In this document: piece by piece, positions 11,838-21,520 of the stretch
Layout of the letters: each line of letters begins with the position of its first letter
Position numbering within the stretch: position 1 is the first letter of the stretch
Assembly (NCBI GenBank): GCA_963920765.1
Contig: OY987246.1
Coordinates: 17,108,868-17,172,867, forward strand
Reading direction: 5' to 3'
From: Ulota crispa
Lineage: Eukaryota > Streptophyta > Bryopsida > Orthotrichales > Orthotrichaceae
DNA length: 64,000 nucleotides
Position numbers and translations under genes: made by a program
The notes under the pieces: model-generated
What the model saw: only the letters and a program-made list of their open reading frames with translations
Databases searched by the model: none
What the model was told of the DNA's origin: nothing

Positions 11838-12481
11838 CCCCTAAATGCCCAAGGCACCCAATTTGGGTGTTTGCAAAACTTTGAAAATAAATAAAATCTT
11901 ATCAAATCATTATTTTTGGTATTTTCTTTTGAACACAAGTTTGTTTTGAAGTCTATTTTCAACATCAAAAATCTGATTTTGAAAATGAATGTTCATGATT
12001 TTTCTACTTAAGATTTTGTACAAGGGTGTTCACTACAATCTTGAGTTTTCTAGTGTAGGAAGATCTTGAAAATGAGTCTCAAATACATTAGAGCTTGGAG
12101 AAAAATCCGCATTAGAAATCCATTTCAAAAAAATACATGAGTAGATTTTGAAAGCCGTAAACTAGTTGAGTTTAAATATGTAATGACCTTAAAGCTTGTA
12201 TTTTTTTGATGACCAACTTTTTAGATTTGACATGTGAAATGAGGCTTAGAAAACTTCAAGTCACTTTTGCAGTTTTAACACCCTCATGTTCAAACGTTAT
12301 AATCTTTCAAACTATAAGTGATATTGTTGTGTTTTCTTTTTCCATGTAATCTTTAACATGTCAAGTTTAAATTTGTATGGTTATAGTTTAAAAAACTTGA
12401 TGAGATTTATGAAAAGGTTGGTTGCTTGTTCACTTTCCTAAAAATGCCAAGAAGTTCAAAAAGGCCTTGGGCATTTAGGGA
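11838..12481 (+). mobile_element. piggyBac-like MITE, family A
   Basis: TTAA at 11834-11837 and 12482-12485. Termini CCCCTAAATGCCCAAGGC and, inverted on the right, TCCCTAAATGCCCAAGGC. At about 644 bp it is the best-preserved pair of ends in family A. Confidence 0.8.
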
Positions 12482-12677
12482 TTAAGCCCTTTGCTTGGTA
12501 TCGTGCGCTCCTCCTCTGCCGGATGGTGGCACCCCATACTGGCTTTTTTTCCTAGCAAATGGGTGCTTAGTTGTTCCTTCCACATTGGAGAATATCTGGA
12601 GGGAAGGAAATGGGAATCATGTTAGAATTGGCAAATTTTTGTCAGAAAAAAAAAACGCACCCCAATACCCCACCATC

Positions 12678-13013
12678 ATAACATTCAGTAGCACTCAGCA
12701 GGCCTGCCCTCCCTCCAACTGAAGAGTGTGAAATATTCCACACTCTTTCATTCAGCCGGATGAAAGAGTGTGGAATATTCCACACCCATCAGTAACTAAG
12801 AGGACACTTGGCTGAACTTGTCAGAGAGTTTATGAAAGAGAGGCTCAGTTTAGTGCACATAAGTCAATGTGGGGGCCAACCTTGTCAAAAAAACTAAATA
12901 GTTAAGAAGAAAAAAAAAAAAAAAAAAAAAAAAAATTGTCATGATGAAGTTCGTGGATGATACCTGAAGAGAGGGAAAGGCAGCCTCTCAGTCTTCAGGC
13001 TACTGAATGTTAT
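12678..13013. mobile_element. MITE, ATAACATTCAGTAGC family
   Basis: Perfect ends ATAACATTCAGTAGC on both strands. The interior holds paired GTGTGGAATATTCCACAC palindromes (12729-12786), a poly(A) run at 12909-12936 and GAAGAGAGGGAAAGGCAGCC. Related copies at 26283-26531 (inverted) and 41528-41831. Confidence 0.82.
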
Positions 13014-13355
13014 AATGGCGCTGCTTAACAAAGAATAAAAGAATAAAAGAGAATAAAAAGAAATGATCGGTACCAATTTGGAGAAGGACGACTAAAAATC
13101 GGAAGAAGGCTCTTTATTTAATGCTTAAACATATCGTGTACTGCATGCAACCAGATGATAGGCCAGCTCCATGCTCCGTGCAGAATAATATTATGCTGGG
13201 GTGTTTTGTTGGATTGTTTCCAAAATGCAACCGACAAACTCAGACTTGGCAAGTTACTTAGTTACCGCTTAAATCAATTGCAAGTTCCTTCACTTCCAGC
13301 GCTGCTCGGAATCGACAGCCGAGTCCAATTGCCGGCAAACAAAGCTTCCGGTTGG

Positions 13356-13541
13356 CAGCTGCCGAGACGGGGATGGTTACAGCAACGCAGAAGTGCCATT
13401 CATGTGCCTTGTCTAGTCTCTATTTGGGATTTTTAGGCAACCTGGTTGCCGAACCTATAGCAGTCCTTGTCGGTTTGTGCAAGTATCTCAATTTTCTGGG
13501 TTTTGCTCTCTTAGTGAGCAGATCACACTGTATGTATGCAG
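13356..13541 (+). repeat. Upstream copy of duplicated leader segment
   Basis: About 190 bp here recurs as a diverged direct repeat at 14014-14205. The shared order is GC-rich start, GTGCCAT-CATGTGCC, CTGGTTGCCGAACCT and TTAGTGAGCA. The second copy ends about 150 bp before the lectin-kinase ATG, so both probably derive from that gene's promoter or 5' leader. A MITE (13587-13804) lies between them. Short frames across the repeat are not conserved between the copies, so I do not call a protein. Confidence 0.7.
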
Positions 13542-13586
13542 CTTCACTCCTGGAAATCAGCTAGTAGGATGACTTCGTAAGGTACA

Positions 13587-13804
13587 AAACGTCATATTCA
13601 TTGAATTGGGGAAACGAGATTTTCAAATTGCACTTCACCTTAAACCCAAAAAGTTACCTTAAACAGTCTAAGCCACTAAGATTTTTTCCTTTGCAAATTT
13701 TTCCTCTCAGGTGAGTGCACGTGTCGGTTTAAGAACCTGTAGTAGAACCTGTAGTAGAAGTCCCAAAATGAGCGTTTAGTCCCAATTTAAGGAATATGGC
13801 GTTA
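13587..13804. mobile_element. MITE, CATATT-terminus family (upstream of lectin kinase)
   Basis: Terminal inverted repeats read ACGTCATATTCATTGAATTG on the left and, inverted on the right, AACGCCATATTCC-TTAAATTGGG. The interior has the family marker CACTAAGATTTTTTCC and CCTCTCAGGTGAG-GCACGTGTC. Related copies are at 10677-10938, 16832-17083 and 17394-17654. It is non-coding. Confidence 0.75.
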
Positions 13805-14013
13805 CAACGGACAGTTGCACGTAGAGCACAAGCTTGCTTCATGTGTGCGGAGTTCGAGCTGCATCGGAACTAGCTTGACTACGTCAGTCCCAGGTTCAAC
13901 TCACTTCACGATTTGAGCATCACAGCCAAACACCTCAGTGCTATTTTGTGTAAGCTCTGCCAGATCCCTGCATGGCTGCATGAGATGAGGCATATAACCT
14001 AAGTTTCTGGTTT

Positions 14014-14205
14014 GCTGCTGCTAAGACAGTGTGGATTACAGCGAAGCAATAGTGCCATCCATGTGCCCTTCTTTAGATTCTCTTTGGGATATTGAGGTAA
14101 CCTGGTTGCCGAACCTGGCATAATCCGTATCGCCAGTTGGTGCATGTGTTTTCCCCTTTTTCAGAGTTTTGTTCTTTAGTGAGCAAATCGAACTGCATGT
14201 AAGTA
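14014..14205 (+). promoter_or_regulatory. Probable leader/promoter of the lectin kinase (second repeat copy)
   Basis: Diverged direct repeat of 13356-13541, ending about 150 bp before the ATG at 14353. Position suggests 5' leader or proximal promoter. No clear TATA box at a fixed distance is seen, so the transcription start is unknown. Confidence 0.4.
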
Positions 14206-14352
14206 CTAGCCCTTTAAGATTGTGATTGCAACATCCTTGCGGTATTTCCCTGCCGTTTTGTCAACCAGGAGGTAGACAGCTTCTAAGATAGCGTGTTAAC
14301 CAGAGATTTCCTGCTCCCGGCTAGCCTTGGAGCCTACCGACAATTTCGACCA

Positions 14353-16653
14353 ATGACGATGGGGTTTTCTGATCGTTTTGTAGTCGTTTACCTGATTCTA
14401 ACCGTGCTTGCGATCCATGGTGGCTACATCCTCGTGGAAGCTGAAAACACCAATTTCAGCTACCCCTACTTCAGCTCGATAGACAACTTCACAACCGTGG
14501 ACGATGTTCAATACTATCCAGACACAAAATCATTTCTGCTGAACGGTGGAGAAGTTGGGATACAGACTGGCAGCTGTGGGAAGTTATTTTACAAAGATCC
14601 AGTGAGGATGAAAGATATCGCATCTGGTGCAGTGGTTTCTTTTAGCACCGCCTTTACATTCAAAATCTCGGGCCAAACCTCTTGGTATTCTGGTAGCGGA
14701 TGGGTCCCTGCCATCCATGGAGATGGATTTGCTTTTACAATCGCCCAGACCAACACTCTGGGGATCATGGGGGTTGCAGGCGGAGGGTTATGCCTTCTGA
14801 CTAATGATGACAACGGCCTGTCCTCCAATAAGGTCTTTGCTGTAGAGTTCGACACCTTTCTAAACCCTGAGTACGCGGACGTCAGTGACAACCATATCGG
14901 TGTCGACATTAACAGCTTGAACTCGTCATGGTGGTTCAATCTTTGTGGAGGCGAGCAACCCAACTGCACGTATCTTGTCAACAACGGCTCCTTCACTTCT
15001 TGGATAGATTACGACAGCACCACCCAAAAGCTTAAAGTGTACTTTGCTACCAGCTCCACATCCGAAGACAACCCAGTGAACCCACCCCCCAAACCGCTGA
15101 AACCTGTCATCGAGGCAACTCAGCCCTTAGAAGGTCTTTTGGATGAGTACATGTACATTGGCTTCAGTGCAGGTATCGGAGCCTACAACGAGGTTAACCA
15201 GATTCAAGCTTGGCAGTTTGCAAGCTCAGAACTGTTTGCAGTAGCAGCTCAACCCCCTGTGGTAAACGCTGGTGCTAGTTCCTCTCATGGAAAGAAGGTC
15301 GGGATCATTGCTGGTGTCAGCTCAGGAGTTGTTGGAGCATTGTTACTTGCGGCGTTGCTATTTACCAAGTACCGGAGGAGAGCATCTTTCACCAAGCAAA
15401 GTAAATTCAATCTCGTGGACCGGAATCTCGTGCCACGCGTCTTCACGTGCAAAGAGCTCAGCAAGGCCACCAAGAACTTCAGCAGAAGTGAAATGCTTGG
15501 AAGCGGCGGTTTTGGAGCTGTGTACAGAGGTGTTCTCCCCTCAGGTGCCCTGGTAGCAGTCAAACGAATGCAACACGGGAGCGAGCAAGGGGAGGAGGGC
15601 TTCCAAGCAGAAGCAGCAAGCCTCAGCCAGATTCGGCACCGGAATTTGGTGCAGTTGCGAGGATGGTGCCACGAGGACGAGCAGCTGATGCTTGTCTATG
15701 ACTACATGTGCAACGGCAGCTTGGACGAGTGGCTCTTCCGATTTCCTCAACGAAAAGCTATAAACCTCAACTTGGCGGATTCACTTCCACTCCTGATGAG
15801 GCACTCCATAATCAGCGGGGTAGCCGCAGCACTATCATACTTGCACGAGGAATGCAAGCAGTGCGTGTTGCATCGAGATATCAAATCCAGTAATGTCTTG
15901 TTGGATGAAGATTTGAATGCGTACCTGGGAGATTTTGGACTTGCCCGCCTGATTGACCATCAAAAGATGGAGAAGACTACCCTGCTGGCAGGAACTCTGG
16001 GGTACATGGCCCCAGAGATGCCACACACAGGGAGAGCCACCAAGGAATCGGACGTGTACAGCTTCGGCGTCTTGATGCTTGAAGTGATGTGTGGGACGCG
16101 GCCACTTGACACCGAACGAGGAGATGGCACTTTGGTTGACCGGGCATGGCGTGCGCATGAATCTGGAAATATTCTTCGTGTGGCTGATGTAAAACTTGTA
16201 ACAATTCCACCTTCGGATGCAGATTTATATGGTGGTATGGAGCTGCAGGAGGCGTCGAGCTTGTTGATCCCAGAGGAAGGGACTGACCAGTACACTTCGA
16301 CGATTTTCGCCCCAAGTGCCTCAATGGAAGACAAGAAGATGGTGACGAGTCTGCTGCACTTGGCGCTTATGTGCTGCGATCCGAATCCAGATGGTCGACC
16401 ATCTATGCGACAAGTGTCCCAATCTCTGCAGGCTTCAGAGAGTATGGAGATGTCTCTGCCTCCTTTGCCGGAATGCAGTCCTCTTTCGCATTATTACGGG
16501 CGAGGACTGTCAATCATAAGTTCAAACTCTACGTCGTTGCGTAGTGACAATGTCCAGGATGCTGGGCAAGGATCATCCATTTCCACTCTGATGTCCTTCG
16601 GTGCGACTGCTGGGGAGCATGCCAACTTCGAAGATTCCATCGCTTCGATCTAG
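14353..16653 (+). CDS. L-type lectin receptor-like kinase, intronless
   Basis: Plasma-membrane receptor kinase expected to bind a carbohydrate or other apoplastic ligand and signal through a cytosolic Ser/Thr kinase. The 766-residue protein shows a hydrophobic N-terminal signal (about residues 5-31), a legume-lectin domain (about 33-290) starting with the family's FSYPYFSS-type strand and containing the VFAVEFDTF core, and a transmembrane helix at about 317-340 followed by YRRR. The kinase domain (about 375-690) has a glycine loop GSGGFGAVY near 383, VAVK lysine near 404, HRD at 507-509, DFG at 527-529 and APE. HRD makes it an RD-type, probably active kinase. The open frame extends upstream to a GTG at 14293, but the ATG at 14353 directly precedes the signal peptide, and a second in-frame ATG follows at 14359. 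About 60 low-complexity residues separate the DVYSFG region from the last kinase helix. L-type lectin kinases are commonly intronless. No partner gene is nearby; MITEs of one family lie on both sides. Confidence 0.96.
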   Translation: MTMGFSDRFVVVYLILTVLAIHGGYILVEAENTNFSYPYFSSIDNFTTVDDVQYYPDTKSFLLNGGEVGIQTGSCGKLFYKDPVRMKDIASGAVVSFSTAFTFKISGQTSWYSGSGWVPAIHGDGFAFTIAQTNTLGIMGVAGGGLCLLTNDDNGLSSNKVFAVEFDTFLNPEYADVSDNHIGVDINSLNSSWWFNLCGGEQPNCTYLVNNGSFTSWIDYDSTTQKLKVYFATSSTSEDNPVNPPPKPLKPVIEATQPLEGLLDEYMYIGFSAGIGAYNEVNQIQAWQFASSELFAVAAQPPVVNAGASSSHGKKVGIIAGVSSGVVGALLLAALLFTKYRRRASFTKQSKFNLVDRNLVPRVFTCKELSKATKNFSRSEMLGSGGFGAVYRGVLPSGALVAVKRMQHGSEQGEEGFQAEAASLSQIRHRNLVQLRGWCHEDEQLMLVYDYMCNGSLDEWLFRFPQRKAINLNLADSLPLLMRHSIISGVAAALSYLHEECKQCVLHRDIKSSNVLLDEDLNAYLGDFGLARLIDHQKMEKTTLLAGTLGYMAPEMPHTGRATKESDVYSFGVLMLEVMCGTRPLDTERGDGTLVDRAWRAHESGNILRVADVKLVTIPPSDADLYGGMELQEASSLLIPEEGTDQYTSTIFAPSASMEDKKMVTSLLHLALMCCDPNPDGRPSMRQVSQSLQASESMEMSLPPLPECSPLSHYYGRGLSIISSNSTSLRSDNVQDAGQGSSISTLMSFGATAGEHANFEDSIASI

Positions 16654-16831
16654 TTCATCGATCTTTACAGGTCCGTAAGCTCAATGGAGTGTTGCTGTAT
16701 CTTGATATATTGAAAGTTTGTTGCATATATATGTGAGTAAGAGATTTACACTTCCATTTTGATCCTCTCTATCACAGCACGTTCATGTCGTAAACCTTCT
16801 ACGGCTAATGATTTATGATACTTCCGACATA

Positions 16832-17083
16832 AAAACACGATATTCATTAAAAGGAAAAAGCTTATAAAGTGGGACTTTGAAGGATTAAGGTGGTCACCTG
16901 AATCTGAGCTCCAGCGTTTTTTTGGTACACGTGGCCTTGAGAGGAGGAATTTGCAAGGGAAAAAATCTTAGTGACTCATATTGAATCTGATACCTTTAAA
17001 TTTGGTTTAAGGTGACTATTTTGAATTAAGGTGGAATACAAAATGGTACACATGTTTTTCCCCTTTTATTGAATATCGTGTTT
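16832..17083. mobile_element. MITE, CATATT-terminus family (downstream of lectin kinase)
   Basis: The ends AAACACGATATTCATTAAAA and, inverted on the right, AAACACGATATTCAATAAAA are nearly identical. The interior matches 13587-13804 in the opposite orientation. It begins about 180 bp after the lectin-kinase stop. Confidence 0.8.
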
Positions 17084-17393
17084 AAAGGAAAGCGGCGTCT
17101 TAGAATGAATCGTGTGTTGAAGTAAATGGTGCCTTTGTGTTATCTTCTCCTATCATGAAGAACAAACATCGCTTGCTTGGGGTTCTGCACAAAGATACAT
17201 ATTAAATTCGTAACTTGAAACTCAAGGTGGAGTGTCAACAATTTCAGTTTCCAATTAGCAATTCTAAACTCAACATCTCTTTACTATCAGAACAATATGG
17301 ATGATCAAGAGAGGAACCTGTACTGAATGGGTAGCGCATATCTTACCACAAGACCACTCAAATGTTCAATCCACAGGGCTTTCAGAATTTCAT

Positions 17394-17654
17394 AATAACA
17401 CTATATTAAGTAATTTGGGTCAAAATGGTCATTTTAGGACTTTTGAAGATTTGGGGAAATTGGGGTGATCACCCCAAACCAAGCTTCAACGGTACACGTG
17501 TCCTCACCTAAAAAGAGGAATTTGTGAGGGAAAAAAATTTAGTGGCTCAGACTGAACCTGATAATTTTGAATCTGGTTTGAGGTGACTATTTTGGATTGA
17601 GGTGGAGTACAAAATGGTACCTTTGTTTTTCCTAATTTACCTAATATGGCGTTT
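17394..17654. mobile_element. MITE, CATATT-terminus family, third local copy
   Basis: Termini ATAACACTATATTAAGTAAT and, inverted on the right, AAACGCCATATTAGGTAAAT. The interior (GGTACACGTGTCCTCACCT, TTTAGTGGCTCAGACTGAAC) matches 16832-17083 in the same orientation. Confidence 0.78.
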
Positions 17655-18559
17655 AATTCTTGGAGACTTATGTTGCAGAGTATAATCAGACCATGTCAAG
17701 AAGCCCGACTGTCCTATCAAATTACACACTTGATGACATTCTCAAAAATGAGTCTAACGCCTAAACAAAGAACTATTTCAGCAGGCATTGCCAGCAACAT
17801 TTGAACAGAGGCTGGTGAAACTCAAATTGGATGGATCGGCCATTTCCGGTATTTTCCAAAAGTCGTCACAGAGCAGCTCAAATATTCAACGCAGATTAAT
17901 TGGCTATATGCTTTCAGATACTGTAGGTTGATAGCAGATTCGGCATAAAATAATTCTCGAAAACTTTGCCTAATTATTCTATAAATCGTTCTCCAAAAAT
18001 GCCCAATGTCAAACAAATCAAAAATTGAAATGCCGAATTTTATGAAAGTCATTAAGCTTAACTAACAATGAAAGGTCAAGGTTGATTCCAAAAAGGCTCA
18101 ATCTACTGCAAATTTCTTACCAAGGATTAATTTTAGAAAGTGGAAGATGCTTAAAAAAAGGCTTAATTTTACCATTTTTTTTAACTGAATGCCAAATAAT
18201 AACAACTTTTTTGAAAGTGCCTAATCTTGTTTAACTATAAAATTTGATGCAAAATTGATTTTTTTTGAAAAAATAATCAATTCGGCAGGGAGCAACCGAA
18301 TCTACTCCCCACCTACAGTAATCCTAGCAACGCAACTTCATATCCATTATCACAAGGTTTGTTTCTTTTGAAGTAATAAGTTAATTACTCTGGTTTGTGA
18401 TTGGCGTTACTTTTGTGATGGATTATTTCGTGGAGCCTGCAAATGTGACTATGTCAACCATGTCAGCATGGCAAAAAGACAAAGTAACCTCAATTGAGAA
18501 AAAGAGGATGGTACAAATCAGACTTGACGGTTGCTTTCAATTAGTTTAGCTTGGTTTTT
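17655..18559. other. No gene recognised
   Basis: AT-rich sequence between a MITE and a foldback element. Short frames only. Confidence 0.4.
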
Positions 18560-18970
18560 TATAGAGTCTTGATACTCCCACCCCCCTTTTTGATACTGTC
18601 ACCTCTTTCTTTTACAACATTGTTCAATTCTTAGTCATTTTTGGGAACAGTTTTTTTTTTTCTTTTTAATTTAGAATTAAATATGTATCCCACCACATGA
18701 TTCTTTGTAGGTGTTTTTTAAAATGATGAATTGCAATCAAAAAAATTGATACAAAAAGCCAACACTCTATTATCTTTTCTCATCAAATTTTGATATTGTA
18801 GTTTATCATTTGAAAAACCCCAACAAAGAATCACTTGGTTTGATACATATGTAATTCTAAATTTAAAATAAAAATTTGTCCCCAAAAACAACTCAAAATT
18901 GAAAAATGTTGTAAAAGAAGGGGGTGGCAGTATCAAAAAGGGGGTGGTAGTATCAAAGACCTTTTTATAT
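18560..18970. mobile_element. Long foldback element, TCTTGATACT family
   Basis: The arms nearly cover the element: GTCTTGATACTCCCACCCCC on the left mirrors GGGGGTGGTAGTATCAAAGAC on the right, continuing through CATTGTTCAATT and its inverse. Open frames inside are incidental. Related to 46465-46829. Confidence 0.75.
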
Positions 18971-20229
18971 TGTACTAGTTTACGTACTTGTTGTACCAAC
19001 GGAGGCAATAAAAATAACTTTTGTAATAAACAAATTTTGCAAGAGCAATTTTAAAAATGTGCCAATTTAAAATTTAAAATTGTTTCAATCCCAAATGCTA
19101 GCAATCTAATTCAAAGTAAATCCTCACTATAAACCACATTACGCATGTATTCTTCTCTCCCATGTTGGTCCTGTAGATTCAAATTAGGCAAAAATAGAAA
19201 GAAAATAAACATACCTTCCACATCCATGTCAAACTTTTCAAAAACACCAACGTCAACAACAATATTGACCTTCATCCTTCTCTTCATTACCTTGGAAAGC
19301 CACAAAAACACAACAAACCTTTACGCTAATTCTAGCTCCAGAGTGACTCATCAAACTCATGATAAAAAATAAGTTGTGTGTCATAAACCTCACAATACCT
19401 CAAGACTTGTATGTGGAGTACGCAAGGTCCAAAACCAAAAAAAGTTTGTCACCAAATTTTTGGTGCTAACATGCCCCGCATGTTACATGATTTTTTGTGC
19501 ACGCAAGGGACAACTGCTCAATTTAAAGCAATTGATAGACATGAGCCTAACTCCTATGCATGGAAGAGTTCATACCTTGCAAAAGCAAAATCTAATATAT
19601 ACAAAAGAGAATACAACCTTTTGAGCCACTCATTTTAATTGGGTGAGAGAGTGTTGTGGTGCAACCTCTAGTGACATGTTAACTTTTAGTGAAACGGCTC
19701 AATTAATTGGTTAAGAGAAAGTGTTGTGGTGTAACTTCCAATGATTTGTTATACTTTATTATTAACCACCACGTGAATCATGGAGCTACTTGCTTTTATT
19801 GGCCAAAGAGAATGTAAAAGGTGCAAATTGTTAAAGTATTGTTTACTGCTACATGCATGGAATGCAACTCATAGTTGCACTCAAACTCTCTTCTTTTCAT
19901 CCAAAATGGGAGCTTGGGATTCTTTTATATATACAGATGACTAACATTGAGATTTGTGTTATATATTAGGTTATAAAGGATATCAAGTTAGAGGATATTG
20001 GTTTAGAGGAATTCTACTATACCATGAAAATTGGGGATGGGGATACTGCAAGGACAACTTAATCTTCTTATTATCACTTTAGGAAAAAGTTGTACTTAAA
20101 TAGAGAGTTCTAGTCTTGTATAAACCAACTATATTGAACATACCAAAGATTCATAGATAATTTCAAGTACTTGTTGAATAGTGAAAGCAAGTCTAGCTTT
20201 GCTCGAAGTTCTTCCAAGAACCTCTCTTA
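18971..20229. other. No gene recognised
   Basis: AT-rich. GAGAGTGTTGTGGTG-AAC repeats twice (about 19643 and 19706). Overlapping short frames on both strands lack family motifs. Confidence 0.4.
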
Positions 20230-20545
20230 AAACCCTCAAACTTGGGCGGTTCAAACTACATCCCACATCCCATTTGACGAAGTCCCAAGGGAGTGTGAAA
20301 TCCCATCTTTCTACGCTAGAGAAGATGGGAAGAGATGGAACTTGGGCTAAAAGATGGGTCTTCCAAAATGCTAAACTCAATCTTGGAGTGAAATCCCACT
20401 TTTTTTGACCCCAAAACTTGGAAAAATGCTAACTTGAAAAAATGCTACCATGTAGGCTCCATGTAAGCAAGTGGGATGTGGGACTTGGGACATAGTCTGA
20501 AATGCAAAGTCCCATCTTTTCCCTCTCTCCGCCACAGTGGGACTT
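20230..20545. repeat. Inverted-repeat region with ATCCCACTT/AAGTCCCAT motifs
   Basis: Motifs such as AAATCCCATCTTT, GATGGGAAGAG, CATCCCACATCCC and GTGGGATGTGGGACTTGGGA recur in both orientations, suggesting a decayed foldback element. Exact ends are not resolved. Confidence 0.4.
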
Positions 20546-20687
20546 TCGGTGTATCAAATTGTGCATATTTGATAAAATTGATCATTTTAATAAAACTAGG
20601 GGAGGAAACCCCATTAGTGTATCTTCACATTAGGGTTTTGATTCTCCAATTTAGGGTTTTGAATTGAGTCCCCCTCGTAAGGGAGTG

Positions 20688-20880
20688 AGGGCTGCGCCAG
20701 CCAAGGAAGTAGTGCAAAACCAAAGCGACGCGCGCGGAGCCGGGCAGCAAGCTGCCGGATGGCCCCGCACCCAAGAAAAATTAGATTAATATCATGGGGA
20801 CCGATGATCCCCGTATCAGATATTAAACTGATAAGAACAGATACTACACTTGATCTTAGCCAAAAGGCCGAGAATGGTAT
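20688..20880 (-). ncRNA. U2: U2 spliceosomal snRNA
   Basis: Branch-point-recognising RNA of the spliceosome. Read on the minus strand it starts ATACCATTCTCGGCCTTTTG and contains the near-invariant 5' half, including GTGTAGTATCTGTTCTTATC with the GUAGUA branch-site pairing element. The stem II region follows, with a GGGGATCATCGGTCCCC hairpin whose arms pair. A single-stranded ATTTTTCTTGG Sm site comes next, then GC-rich 3' stem-loops ending near GGCTGGCGCAGCCC. The sixth base is A where U is usual. Length (about 190 nt) fits U2; the exact 3' end is uncertain by a few bases. The intact core and promoter argue for a functional gene. Confidence 0.95.
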
Positions 20881-20904
20881 ACATCTACCTCATCAAGCTA
20901 AGAC

Positions 20905-20950
20905 TATATACCTCAAGTCAGGCGGTACGAGGCACAATCAATATGGGGTT
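20905..20950 (-). promoter_or_regulatory. U2 promoter: TATA box and degenerate USE
   Basis: On the minus strand a TATATAGT-type box lies 25-32 bases before the U2 start. AACCCCATATTG at 20950-20939 lies where plant snRNA genes carry the upstream sequence element RTCCCACATCG, about 59-70 bases upstream. The TATA match is good and the USE match is partial. Their spacing, about 30-35 bases centre to centre, is that of Pol II-type plant snRNA genes. Confidence 0.55.
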
Positions 20951-21520
20951 ATCGACTTTCACAAACAAGACGTAACACTAAATTAGGAGATTCATCGAGT
21001 AAGACAGCAAATGACAGTTGTCGTACTCTTCTTCACAGAAATTCAAGAATAATGAGACTATGCCAAGGCAACGAATTGTTTAGACATCTCAAACAGCAAA
21101 GTTTGACAAAACAGTATCCTGACCAACACCTCAATTCGGCGTTTTAGCAAATCGGCCGCCACAATAATAACCTTCATTTCTGAAATCACTGATAGATATC
21201 AACTCATATATATTCTGGTCCAACTCTCTGAAACATGTACAACTATACTCCCTCGGTTTAAGAGGCCTGGGGATGAGACCGAGCTTTTGACAAGAGCTCT
21301 GACAATTACCCACAATCAAATGGAAATCAGTACTCATCAGCAATTTTGGCTGTAACAGGAGGACCTGAGACAATAACCACAATATACTGATCAAAAGCAT
21401 ACTACAGTAGTGCACACAATCGTGGTCTCCGCAGTCCACCACTCCAGCACGAGGCAGAAGATTCTTCGGAGCCGATTTTGATGTTTGGAATATATAAAAT
21501 AATCTCGAGTAAAACATATC

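Noticed and set aside
12909-12936. Poly(A) run as a retroposon tail
   Set aside because: It lies in the middle of a MITE with intact inverted ends, so it is an internal A-run.
14293-14352. Upstream extension of the lectin kinase frame from a GTG
   Set aside because: Not an ATG, and the extension would precede a complete signal peptide; the ATG at 14353 fits better.
14589-16334. Long open frames opposite and out of frame with the lectin kinase
   Set aside because: Shadows of a GC-rich real gene with no domain of their own.
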